Origin: Filosporella fistucella
Taxonomy: Eukaryota > Ascomycota > Leotiomycetes > Helotiales
Length of the DNA: 64,000 nt
Assembly (NCBI GenBank): GCA_030077755.1
Contig: JAQJZZ010000013.1
Coordinates: 1,860,001 to 1,924,000, forward strand
Direction: 5' to 3'
A program made the position numbers and the translations under genes. Position 1 is the first letter of the stretch; the number at the start of each line of letters is the position of its first letter. Below the pieces are notes generated by a model. It was not told the DNA's origin. It saw only the letters and a program-made list of their open reading frames with translations, and searched no databases. Below, piece after piece: positions 1 to 10,050 of the stretch.

Positions 1-2049
1 TCCAAGTTGCTCGTCGTTGACCCATCCTTGCTGATAAACAAACTCCAGTACATCGCCTGCCTTTGTGAATGCACCATTTTCAACTTTGGTTCTGGTGTCG
101 AGTCGCTTCTTGAGTTCTTTGGCATCTTTCTCGAAGCCGGCCAGATACTTCTTGTCACCGCCATGTTTCTTGTAATTCTTAACCAGGTATGACAATATAT
201 AGCTGATCCAAAGTACATTGCTGTATGGCATGTATTCCATCCAAGTATGATTCTTTGCAAGAGCTCGAGATTCATCCGTATGCCATGGTCTGCCATAAAG
301 GGTACGCGTAGAAGTGAATAAGTGAGTACGCATGCTAGCAAACTGTCGTTAGCCGACGGTACAAATTGTTGACAGTCAAGAGAGTTGACAAAGGATTTGG
401 AACTGTACCGTCTATAAATATTGAACTGCATTGCGTTCGGTCCTGTCTCATCTCCTCTGAATAGCTCAAGATCATGCTCCAGGTCGTTCCATGCAATATC
501 TCCATTGTCTAGCTTCGCCCGAGAAAGTCCGTAATCAATCAATGTTACTAACAAGCCTGAATGTCCAAATTTGATGTTTTCGTCAAGGTCTGGAATCTGT
601 GCCTTGAGTTGCTTGTGTACACATATATTGTTCTCGTGCAGGTCTCGATGCTTTACATTGTTAACACAAAGAATAGGTCATTTTCTGGACACAACTTACT
701 TCAAACTCATTGCATTGTTCAGCACGACTTAGCGCAATTACGGTCCCAAGGAACACATCCCAAATTTGGTCAATTGTAGTGATCTTAACATCTTCTAGAA
801 CTTGTCCGGCGTCTCCCAGCTCAATGATGAGGAATGTCGACCTCTCAGTGAATGTCTTGGGGTGAGGGAAGTAAGATGGTTTTCCTGAACTGTCGATATG
901 TTGATCGTAAGCGTCGTGGATCTCCAACGGTGGCGGTCCTTCGACGAGATATGCTTGCTTGTAGACGACAAATCCAGGTACTTCGGTCATCGCATTCATT
1001 ATTCGGATTTCTGAAACCACATCTCCTACTGCAATAGCAGTGTCTGTCTGGATGGAGATTGGATCTGCGGTGTGCTTCAGCTGCATCACCTTGATGATTG
1101 ACGAGCCTCTAAGGCTGGAAATCCTGTAAACCTCGGCAAATGATGCCTCGGCGATCTTGATGATGGATGTCTCTTCTGGGAGAACATCTTGCCAGTTGTG
1201 AACTGGGAGATCAAACCCAGTATCACTCCTGTAGGCTTTGATGAGAGGTCCAAGATGGCTGTGGTCGATTTGGAGGAGATCTGCAAATGTCAGGTGCTGA
1301 AACGGTGAGGAGAATACGAAAACTGAGACGGTGTCGAACTTCGTCGACTTCATAGGAATCGAGCGGGTGCCAAAGTTCGCAAACATTAAAGAGATTGAAG
1401 CACTTTCGAAGCTCGCCGACCTTCCAGAAATCGAAACGTCGTCGAAGTTCATGAACTTCATAGAACTCGAGGCGTTTTCGAACTCCGTTGGCTTTATAGA
1501 GATAAAGACGACGTTGAAGCTCGTGCACTAGACAGAATCCGAGGCGCCATCGAACTCCGTTGAATGTGTAGAGAATAAGACGACGTCGAACTTCGTGGAC
1601 TGGAGAGGATCCGAGACGCTACCAAAGTTCGACGCCTTTATAACAATCAAGACGACGTCAAAGTTCGTAAACGTTGTAAAAGTGGATATAGATTCGAAGT
1701 CCGTAAACTACACGGAACTGAAGGCGCCATCGAACTTCGTTGGCTCCGCGAATATCGAGACAGCGTTATCGTTCGTGGACGTTACGAAAATGGAGATGGA
1801 GTCGAAGTTCGTAGAAATCATAGAGCACTTACCGTTCTCCTCCTCCTCTTCCACCTCCTCTTCTCCCTCTTCCTCTTCATCTTCCTCGTCCTCCTCCTCG
1901 CTGTCGGACAGCTTGATACCACTCATCTTTCCCAGAAGATCTTCCTCTGGGATCGGCCGTGGGCGACCGCCAAAAATGGCGGCCGCACCAACGGCGACAG
2001 CAGCACGCCTCGTACCATAGGTACGCTTTTTTTTGATGATCATAGGCAT
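1..2049 (-). CDS. Haspin-like protein kinase, 3' end cut by window edge
   Basis: Haspin phosphorylates histone H3 Thr3 at mitotic centromeres (family knowledge). Model: exons 2049-1833, 1280-700, 650-409 and 334 to beyond position 1; phases 1, 0 and 2 join in frame, giving about 457 residues so far. The N-terminus has the short KKRTYGTRR motif resembling the RTYG motif at the start of other haspins, then a strongly acidic Glu/Asp/Ser stretch. Kinase signs: a degenerate glycine loop (IAEASFAEVYRI), an ILELGD-like hinge (IIELGDAGQ), the haspin hallmark FEHRDLHENNI formed exactly across intron 2, and IDYGLSRA, the haspin form of DFG. The last exon has the haspin C-lobe (LYGRPWHTD, WMEYMPYSNVLW). 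Intron 1 is 552 bp, long for this genome, and is filled by a 36-bp repeat array. The end of the protein lies outside the window. Confidence 0.88.
1326..1829. repeat. 14-unit 36-bp tandem array inside haspin intron 1
   Basis: Fourteen consecutive 36-bp units, diverged in sequence but with no length change, share a core like gtcgaacttcgt followed by a variable second half. The array spans nearly all of haspin intron 1 (donor GTAAGT at 1832, acceptor TTTGCAG at 1281). Because 36 is a multiple of three, reading frames persist through it: one plus-strand frame has a single stop (1529-1531) across the array, and the haspin minus-strand frame is interrupted only at 1708-1710 and 1528-1530. It is read as intron because the splice sites close the kinase frame. 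Confidence 0.85.
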
Positions 2050-2087
2050 AATCGTGGGAGGGCCGGAGCTATGTAAAGGTTAGCGAT

Positions 2088-2176
2088 TGACATCAATAGT
2101 TGGAAATTGGCGTCGACAGTTGGAAGTCGGCATCAACAGTTGGGATTGGCGTCGACAGTTGGCTTTCCCATCGACA
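2088..2176. repeat. Short degenerate tandem repeat (about 20 bp) upstream of haspin
   Basis: Four to five imperfect units built on cagttgg preceded by gcgtcga or gcatcaa. It lies just upstream of the haspin start codon (2049), so it is in the promoter or 5' UTR. Confidence 0.7.
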
Positions 2177-2727
2177 GTTGTGGGGCTTTGTCAAGATCGG
2201 AAAAGAAATTTGAGAGGGCATGATTCTTCGTCAAGTATTGCGAAGAATGGGAGGAAATGGAACAGGTGTGATCGATCTGAAGAGAAGAACTACTTCTGTC
2301 CAACCTGCTTCCATTGTCGAATGAGAAGATGTCAAATATCCTAGCTAAGCAGAGACTATCATCGCCAAAATCTAGGTGTTCAGTCCAGCAAGACTACATG
2401 AACAGATCTAATATTCTAGATTGAACGGATCTTTCACAAAACGCTGAAAGTGAGGACGAGGTTGGAACAACAAAGAAGCAATACAGCTTCCTTGGAGCAG
2501 CGACAATCAAGAGAATAGCAGCTTTGCTGTTCCTTCGAAATAATGTGGCTCGTCTGCGTGTGCAAGGGTATAATAGGGGTTGTTGACTTGGCAAATTGAT
2601 CGCGTCGCAGAGACTTGACAAAACAAAGCTGAATGACCTACCGAGGGAGGAGAGGGCGACGGGCGGGAGCAGGACTATTCAAGTTTCAGCACAGTAAAGA
2701 TCGAAGATAGATCGAGGCATTACTAAC

Positions 2728-2819
2728 CGTCGAAGAGTTTCCTCTTCCTCGTTGCAAAGACAATTCAAGATTGAGTCTTGAATTGCCTTGAAGGCATGGG
2801 AGAAAATAGTGTCAGCCAT
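2728..2819 (-). CDS. Possible first exon of an unrecognised small gene
   Basis: An ATG at 2819 opens a 31-codon stretch (MADTIFSHAFKAIQD and onward, acidic near its end) up to a good donor (GTTAGT at 2727). An acceptor after GCTGAAAC...AATAG near 2675 would continue it into a Pro/Arg/Ser-rich stretch, after which I lose the frame. The position, divergent from the CCDC47-like gene with a gap of about 170 bp, is what a real gene would have. No family is recognised. The rest of 2177-2727 shows nothing I can support. Confidence 0.3.
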
Positions 2820-2990
2820 CTCGGCTAACGGGTAAACTTCGGATGTTGTTGAAGAGAAGCTGTGAAAGCGGCGGGTCAGTACGTTAAAGCGGCGATACCA
2901 CACTAATGTTTAGCTTCGCGAGCCCCCATTTCTCAGAAGTTCACCTTCACTGCCTACAATAATCAACCATCAATTGATTAGGTTCTCACG

Positions 2991-4447
2991 ATGGCGGCAC
3001 TACTCAACGGTCTCTTTGGAGGCTCCAAGCCATCCCCATCTCCTATTCCTGCAGGCGATTCTGGTATGTACGCTTGAAAACTACAATGAACAGCTACCAA
3101 CATCTACAGACTTCGCGGATTTTGCTGGAGCTCCAGACCCATCCCCAGCTTCTTTCTCTGCCATTCCATCTGCTGCTAGTTTTATGGGAGAGGGCGCACA
3201 ACCAACTGGCGATGCGATTCCTGTTCCTTGGACAAAATGGTATAACATTCACGAGCGTCACTCTTTGAGTGATTTCAAGCAGGAGGGTGTCATTCTTGGT
3301 CTGATCATCATCATTGTCACTATCCACCTAATTGGCACAAGCACAAACAGGAAGAAGGCAAAGAAATGGGTTGAAGCACATGCGACAGTTCTGCAAAAGG
3401 AGTTCGCGCTCGTTGGATTCGGTGGTCGCAAAGCCCCTACCGCCGAGGAAGTCGAGAGTGAAGGCTTGGCAAAGGCATCCAACGATAGTCTCGAGCTTCC
3501 AGCTGATTTGTTGAAAGAGAAGTCACCTCAGGAGTTCACTACCTATGCGACCGGACGACAGAATGTTGCCTTCATCGACGTCAAGCTCACTCTTCTGAAG
3601 AGATATAGCCCTCTTACGATGCTGTTCGAGTTCGGCGCAAGCTTGTTCTTCGAATCTTTGGGTGCTCCAGCTGAAGAAATGGAGGCTATTCTATACCCAT
3701 TCGATGGCAGAGAGGCTGTCACGATCCCAGGCCAAGCCCCAGGAGCGCATGAACTTCGCAAGGATACCAAAAGCAGTTATGATGGATTTGTCTGGGCTGT
3801 CGTCAACAAAGAGACCATGAAGCAGTTGAGAGACGATCGTTATGATGTCTCCATCACCAGTACCAAGGATAGCGTAAAGCTTCCCAACTGGGCGACTGTC
3901 ATGAGCGAGAGTGCTGAAATTACGGACTTTTTGCTCACCCCTGAATTGATCAAGGCCGTTGAGGAAGCAGGAGAGCTATTGAACCACTTGATCATTACAG
4001 ATCAGCCAATTGATCAGCCACTGAAGTGAGGTGTTCCTTGAGCTGGTATAATTATTCTTATTGACATTTCGCAGGATCGATGACACCATCCCAAAGAAGC
4101 GCATCTATCTTTCTTTGAGACTTCCTTCTTCCGGCGATTACACCAAGGTTCTTCCTCTTTTCCAACAATTCATCCGTATCACCGATCAGCTTGTTGCTGG
4201 AGCTCATTTCCGACCTGAGGTTCTCCGCAAGGTTCGCACTACTCGGGACGATACAATCCGAAGACTGCAAAAGGAAGTTGAGGACGAGAAGGCAGAGGAG
4301 CGCAACTTGGAGCGTGAAAAGGCCAAGAAATTGAAGCGCGACCTTGAGCTTAAGGCTCTCGATGCCAAGGGACAAAAGAAATATCTCGAGAAGGAGAAGG
4401 AGAAGGAAATGAAGAAAAATCAAAAGAGAATGACTTCAAGGGGATAA
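2991..4447 (+). CDS. CCDC47 homologue (DUF1682), ER membrane chaperone subunit
   Basis: CCDC47 is part of the ER PAT complex that helps multipass membrane proteins insert and fold (family knowledge). Exons 2991-3063, 3110-4025 and 4075-4447 join in phases 1 and 2 to give 453 residues, a usual length for fungal members. After a Ser/Pro-rich N-terminus there is one membrane segment (about residues 95-115, GVILGLIIIIVTIHLIG), then a globular region (WVEAHATVLQKEFALVGFGG, RQNVAFIDVKLTLLKRYSP, LLTPELIKAVEEAGELL). The end is a Lys/Glu-rich coiled coil (RRLQKEVEDEKAEERNLE to MKKNQKRM). The start at 2991 follows ctcacg. Intron 1 is 46 bp, intron 2 is 49 bp. Confidence 0.92.
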
Positions 4448-5258
4448 TTGAGCTGGAGGAAGCATTGTACAGTGTACTTCATGACAATAAAAGCTGGCGG
4501 GTCGGGAGGAAGTGTATACTATCTTGGACTTATTAGTCTATAATTTACTTTTGTCTATGAGCCAGAGAAATTTCTTCCGTTTTTCATCTGATTGCTGGCG
4601 GGTATTCTCCCCATTCTGTCACATCATTACATGCCCATCTTCGTGGTCCACTGCTCAGGTTGTCCCTACGCGTCCTAGGGCCCAGTCTCCTACCACTGCA
4701 GCTCCATGAGCATCAATATCGCGCATCCTAATTCAGTAATTCTATCGACCACTACACAGCTTATCTAATTCGTACAATCACAACAATTGGATTCTTCAAG
4801 ATCTCCGTCTCAGATTCACAGCCTCAGCCGCAGCCACGCACATCACCGCGCCAAACTGCCTATTTCATCTTAGTCTCATCACCCCACAATCCTTTCTACA
4901 GCCCAGCCACACTTCAGCTGTAGGCAAACACAAAACAAGCATTTCAATTCGCAGAAAATGCTTAGTTAATGAAGCTGTCAGAATGACATGGCGCAGCTAG
5001 ACATAGTTGATGGTGAATTATCGAATTGGGCTGATTTATTGGGGGGAGAGTCGAGTGATGGTCAGCCTTACGTGAATTAAAGCTTGGCGAACGTCACACG
5101 ATGGTGCTTGTTTGTAGATGACGGGGATGGGAGGGGGAGGGAGAGGGAGGTGCATGTGAGATACGAGTATTGAATGACTCAGCAATGGGTTAGAAAAGTA
5201 TATAGCTGGGTAGGTTGTCGAGGAGAAGAAAAGTTGCAAGATAGAAAACAAACTCAAA
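4448..5258. other. Intergenic, no gene seen
   Basis: About 810 bp between the CCDC47 homologue and the first MCF-type small gene. Open frames here are short and look random. The right end is the promoter of the 5259 gene. Confidence 0.6.
5199..5204 (+). promoter_or_regulatory. TATA-like box of the first MCF gene
   Basis: gtatatagc about 55-60 bp before the ATG at 5259. The two other MCF genes have similar elements, so the layout repeats. Confidence 0.4.
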
Positions 5259-5655
5259 ATGTGTTTCGGACGAAGACCAAAACCTCAATATTACCCGTAT
5301 CCCGGTGCGCCGGGTCAGAAGATGCCAAAGGGATATAATCCATACCCAGGTGGAAATATGCGGTATGTCCATGCTCTCACTATTCGATTTCTCTCTTCCA
5401 TCCTTTCGCTTTGAAAAGCAATAAGATACTGATATGCCTCACAGAAAACATGGCAACTCAGCAGCTGTGCCCATCTATGTTGATCCCGGTGCTGGAAACT
5501 ACTATGATGGAGGAGGACATCATCACGGCGGTGGACATCATGGAGGAGGCCATCATGGATTTTTCGGCGGAGGGGATGGTGGAGGAGGATCGTCAGGTGG
5601 AGATGGAGGCGGAGGTGGCGGTGGAGGAGGAGGAGATGGAGGAGGCGGATGTTAG
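5259..5655 (+). CDS. Small Gly/His-rich protein, MCFG family member 1
   Basis: Exons 5259-5362 and 5445-5655 join in phase 2, giving 104 residues. The protein begins MCFGRRPKPQYYPYPG, has a PIYVDPGAGNYY segment, then a His/Gly stretch (GGGHHHGGGHHGGGHHG) and a poly-Gly tail with Asp, ending in Cys. No signal peptide or membrane segment is seen. Cys at position 2 could be acylated, which is speculation. Function unknown. The intron (82 bp) has GTATGT and CACAG ends. It shares its start (ATGTGTTT) and upstream TATA element with the genes at 6322 and 7044, which suggests a tandem family. Confidence 0.7.
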
Positions 5656-6234
5656 ATCGAGGGAGTACACACGGGACCAGAAAAATGAGTTACGAAGGAG
5701 TAGGTTATGACTAATGCCACGGATGTACATTATACGGGGACTTGGTTTGGCGCAAGTAGATATCTGTAACGGCCAATGGGAAACTTCTACATAACTTTTG
5801 ATTAGCACATACGAGTGAGCATTCCTGCATAAAGCGAGCCGGAAGGGCTATGTATCTGAACACAACTGAATGTAGTCAAGGTACTTGTTGCTGGCTCTTT
5901 AGTAGAAGGCCGTAAGATTACGGAGTCTTCCTAACTAAAGTTATAAAGTTTCTTGAAACGACTACTTAGTTACACTTATTCTGTGAGTATAATGTGATTA
6001 TAGATGCTATTTAACAAAAAAAGAGCACAGCTGTACAAGAAAAGGTGCGTAACACCTGCACCTTGACCGCAAGAATCAAGTCTATGTGGCGTACTATGCT
6101 TTGCTGTCACGGAATAGGGTACTTGGTACAGTTAGCTATATAAGGAACAATTTGCACATGCAATTGTGGATTCACTTTTGCACGAAATTTGCGGACTCGA
6201 GTACTCTATGAATCACGAAGAGGTTTGGTCAAGG

Positions 6235-6242
6235 TATATAAG
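6235..6242 (+). promoter_or_regulatory. TATA-like box of the second MCF gene
   Basis: tatataag about 80 bp before the ATG at 6322. Confidence 0.4.
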
Positions 6243-6321
6243 TATATCAGTCTTTGATATCACTCAAACCTCTCAGCTAGAATACCAGAACACAACACAA
6301 ACACGATTCACAACCAGCAAG

Positions 6322-6624
6322 ATGTGTTTCATTGCTTTCCGATGCTTCAGCTGCTTTGGAACGAAGCCGAAAGCTTGTACAAATCCCAGCTCTGGCAACA
6401 ATGTGACTTATGCAACGTCCGAGCCACAGCTAAAGGCAGTAACAGTTGTAGATCCCGGTATGTCAAATCAATTTTTGTTTCAGCAAAATCTCTAGGTTCA
6501 TATGTTAGGTACGTGTTTCATGCGGTATATGCTGATTTGAGCTTCGAAAGCAGACCCGGTCAATCTGAGAAAGGGAAGAGCTACAATGAGGGCTGAGGAG
6601 GATACTATGGAGATACATTGTTAG
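6322..6624 (+). CDS. Small Cys-containing protein, MCF family member 2
   Basis: An ATG in the same context as its neighbours (agcaagATGTGTTTC) opens MCFIAFRCFSCFGTKPKAC, with five cysteines near the N-terminus, then SSGNNVTYATSEPQLK and VVDPG. Read straight through, the frame stops at 6495 (57 residues). A better model uses the donor GTATGT at 6458 and the acceptor at 6553; this ends ...MEIHC at 6624 (about 66 residues), so the last residue is Cys as in member 1. I cannot tell which is right. Function unknown; no signal peptide is evident. Confidence 0.5.
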
Positions 6625-6943
6625 GTAGTGTATTAATGGGGCGATGTTGGTATTTTGGGAGAGTAGTGGAGGAATAATAGGATATTTTGAGTATGATCTT
6701 TTAATCAAGATAAATTCCATAACATCTACCGTGATAATGAGCCCCAGCAACTCGAAAACTTCAATAAACCAAACTTCGTCACTTGAGTATCGACTATCTC
6801 ATTTAATTTGTGATTCGAAAATGTGAATGGGAAAAGAGAGGGTGGTGTATGACCCGAATGTGATTGTCGATTCATCACATGAATCAAGATCGAATTGAAT
6901 AGTAAAGAAGGCGCACCTTCGAGGTGGTTTCTATGAATCAGCT

Positions 6944-6950
6944 ATATATT
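6944..6950 (+). promoter_or_regulatory. TATA-like box of the third MCF gene
   Basis: tatatat about 100 bp before the ATG at 7044. Confidence 0.35.
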
Positions 6951-7043
6951 TAAGAAAGGTATATAGATTTTTATAGTCTCCCCTGCTTTCCATGCTGAAA
7001 AAAACAGAGAACACACAAACATCCCGCGAACAGAACAAGCAAG

Positions 7044-7776
7044 ATGTGTTTTGGAAAATTTCCGAAGTCCAGACAGAATCCCGATTCCACAGCTGCAGTA
7101 ACTCAAGCCAAGACTGGCAGAAAGCGCCTTGTAAAGAAACAAAAGCTAAAGCCTCAAGGAGAACACGTTCCTGTTGATAATGGAGTTGAAGCTGATCAAC
7201 TAAACCAAGCAGCAGCAGCTCAGGCAGCTCCCAATCAGGGTGAAGCTCCAGCAAACCCCACCCAACCAGCAGTAATGCCAACTGCGACTGAATGGGCAAA
7301 ACAACTGATAGAAGGTGAGACCAAAAGGAAAACCCAAGAATCCCAAGCAAAGAAGATGGAAGCAGAGGAACTTACAGTGTCCGAGGATGAAGTAATCACA
7401 CGCTTGGAGGTCGATCTCCCGCGAGAAGAGATAAAGAGTTCATATATTCCTTATTCATCTGGTGTTCGACGGGGTACTCAGACGACCGAGACAAGACCCA
7501 AGACACCACACAAGTAGAAGACTTCAATTTGGCGGTATGTCATTCCCTCCGTTATTCTTCCGATGATGTATTTCTTCGAATGATTATACTGGGCTTTGAC
7601 AGCTGATGATATGATATAGACCAAGCAAATCTACAACCACCCACAAAGCTTCTTCATCCAATTTTCTTAGTGTTCCGATGGCATATGCGTCATTTTCGTG
7701 GGGAGGAGACTCAAGAGGACATTATTCTGGATGGGGAGGAGGAGATTCTGGTGGTGGGGGCTGTGGAGGCGGATGA
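7044..7776 (+). CDS. Small MCFG family member 3, Gly-rich tail probably on a second exon
   Basis: The first exon (7044-7517 if unspliced, 157 residues) begins MCFGKFPKSRQNPDS and continues Lys- and Ala/Gln-rich (VKKQKLKPQ, NQAAAAQAAPNQ), then an acidic charged region. Downstream, 7678-7776 encodes a Gly-rich segment with GWGGGDSGGGGCGG before a stop, strikingly like the tail of member 1. A donor overlapping the stop (GTAGAA at 7514) and an acceptor TTTTCTTAG at 7670 would fuse the two in phase 2. This fusion is inference: the donor is weak, and a better GTATGT at 7536 lies after the stop. If unspliced, the CDS ends at 7517 and the tail is a separate remnant. Confidence 0.55.
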
Positions 7777-8249
7777 AAAATGGAGGCGAGAAGGTAGAGA
7801 GATACAGGTAAAGTGAGTATGACAGCCTAACTGTACATTACAAGACCTTATCCTGAAGTTTGCTCAATGGAGTTTTCACAGCTGTTTAAATATTACATAT
7901 TCATCTTGATATGTACAAACAGGCTCCTTTGGCTTATGATTTGATAGAGTTAATATGTATCGCTGCAATGCTTCTCGCTAATCATCTGCAGTAGTCCTTC
8001 CGATTGTAATCTAGAAAAACCAGGCAGCGAAGCAGCCTGGCTCCCTTGAATTCCCATGTGTATTGTGATGTCCAATAGGCAAAACATGCAATGCCAACGT
8101 GGCAACGAACGCCCGGCTTGTGTGTGAGATTGCTGGAGCGCTGTGCATGAGTTGGATGAAAAGCATCAATAAAGGGCCACATTATAAAACTCAATTAGCT
8201 TTCTCCACTTCGCCTTGATAAGCTTAAAAGACAGCTTGTAGTACTATTA

Positions 8250-8694
8250 AGATTCACGCTGAAGCACAACAAGTTGAAAGAAATCAACCAGCCTCAAAAC
8301 TGAAAGCAACAATTACCCAAACTTCCACAACTATCTACACTTGCATCGCTGAGCTCTCCCAAGGAGTAAATCTTCTCACTGGACACCACGTAATCGCCGC
8401 CCCAAAACTCTGGGATCTCTAGGATAGGCTCAAACGGCCTAAGAATGAACTCCTAGACGCTTGGGAACAGTTTCGGGATGCACAGAACAAAAAATCGACG
8501 TAAAATCCTGCGGGAACAAATTGAACGTATGAGGAAACTATCATGGAAATCTGGAGGGTTATCAAGAAACTTGGGTGTGAAAGTTTGATGTGGAAGGAGT
8601 GGTCGAATAACTCTGGCGAGATGTATGACAAGAGGATTGACGAAGCATGGGGTGAGCTTGTTGATGCTTTGAGGGAAGGAAATTCTCAGGTCTA
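8250..8694 (+). pseudogene. Broken small ORF, unrecognised
   Basis: One frame reads like protein over about 140 codons (IYTCIAELSQGVNLLTGHH, NELLDAWEQFRDAQNKKS, AWGELVDALREGNSQV) but is cut by stops: one TAG near 8420, then TAA and TGA between about 8500 and 8530. The later stops could sit in a small intron (GTAAAA to ATGAG); the first cannot easily. The pieces look helical and amphipathic. No family recognised. The flanks 7777-8249 and 8695-9157 show no other gene. Confidence 0.3.
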
Positions 8695-9157
8695 AAATGG
8701 CTTATAAGCTTATGAGATTTGAAATCTGTACGAAGGGTCGAAACTGATGTGAAGGTGATTTTAGTTTTTCGGATGCCTATGTATAATAAGTAGGGTGCAA
8801 ATGGTGCTGGCTGTGAGAGTATTATGAGTGTCTTTGAAGCGAAAGCAAAGATGTATGTAATTTCGGGATCGAGTGTATTTCGTAACAATCGAGTATACTA
8901 GCGGGTTCAATTAATTTTTGATATTTTATAACCTTTTGGCTCAAACGGGTGATAAAATACAACTTGCATGTTTCTCTGCACTCCTAGATATCGCATCGCA
9001 AGGTTTTCCTCATCGAAGATAGGTTTCTGCATAAACATTCCCTCCTTTTAGTCCCAGCTATAAAATACTGTCATCTAACCTTAGGTGTACTTATACCGGC
9101 TGCTTTCTATTAAGGTCGAAGTTTTTAGTATATCGATTTTCTGTAGCAAAGCAGGCA

Positions 9158-10050
9158 GTGATCAGCGAAGGCATCAATGTGGACTATAGCGCCCCTGTCG
9201 AGCAAGTGCTCACCGACTTCTCGAAAATCATACTCACAATCCGCCCTGACTTGCAGATCTTTTCAACAGTCATGCTTCGTCAGAAAGACGGCTCAGAATT
9301 TAATCTTCCCTCCTATATTCCGGATTGGACTCGACCCAAGTACGGAGGAGGTTTCTTGCAGCGATATTATCGCTTGGAACCGATACATATTTCCGTGCTG
9401 GTGATCCAACGAGAACCAATGTCTCCTCAAGCCGAGACTCAAACAGTATAAGCGTCGAGGGATTAAGTCTTGACACCATCCAACGTGTCATTCCGCTTCG
9501 GTTCCTCCTCACGGAAGGCGAAGGTAATCGAATCTCCATCGCAAAGGAATTGCTACAGGATCTTCCGGCCAAGGCAGTGGCATCAGAGACTTATGGTTTT
9601 ACCGGCGAGGCAGCATGGATAGCGTACCTGCGCACTCTAACCGCTGACCGCACAGCTCTATCACCCCGAATCTGCGACAAATACAGATCCCAGTTCTTCT
9701 CCGAGTTCTCGGACCTAGGTCTACATGATCTCGAGACAAGCTATTCAGATCTGCCATCTTCAGTGTGGGAAAAGATCTCAAAGGATGTCGGCACCATCAC
9801 CGAAGATAAAGCTATGTTTCTGACATCGCAAGGATATTTAGGACTTGGACATGAGGGTCTGAAGGAGGGAGATGTAGCTTACGTCTTTTCAGGAGGGGAG
9901 GTGCCTTTCTTGGCGAGGGATGTACCACAAGACCGTGATGAGACGGGAGTGTTCCATTTCTTGAGCGAGTGTTATGTTCATGGTATTATGGACGGAGAGT
10001 ATATGGAGAGCCCTTCTAGAGGGTCCTCTGAGCAATTCCTCTTAGTGTGA
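9158..10050 (+). pseudogene. HET-domain protein remnant (C-terminal part)
   Basis: HET proteins take part in vegetative incompatibility. The C-terminal features are clear: YSAPVEQVLTDFSKII and LPSYIPDW in one frame up to about 9345, then YFRAGDPTRTN, SVEGLSLDTIQ, LGLGHEGLKEGDVAYVFSGG, VPFLARD and ECYVHGIMDGEYM in another frame to a stop at 10,048. The passage from the PDW motif to FRAGD needs a frame change near 9330-9380 that no obvious intron provides. The usual N-terminal HET domain is absent upstream, where I see only unsupported sequence. Hence a decayed, 5'-truncated copy. Confidence 0.75.

Noticed and set aside
1326..1829. CRISPR-like regular array
   Set aside because: The units are contiguous without spacers, are diverged, and lie in a eukaryotic intron.
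1331..2020. Plus-strand open frame of about 230 codons with only one stop
   Set aside because: It is a by-product of the 36-bp array plus the antisense of the acidic haspin N-terminus; no start context or family was seen.
2394..2621. 75-codon minus-strand open frame
   Set aside because: Could be part of the possible gene starting at 2819, but no splice path joins it convincingly.
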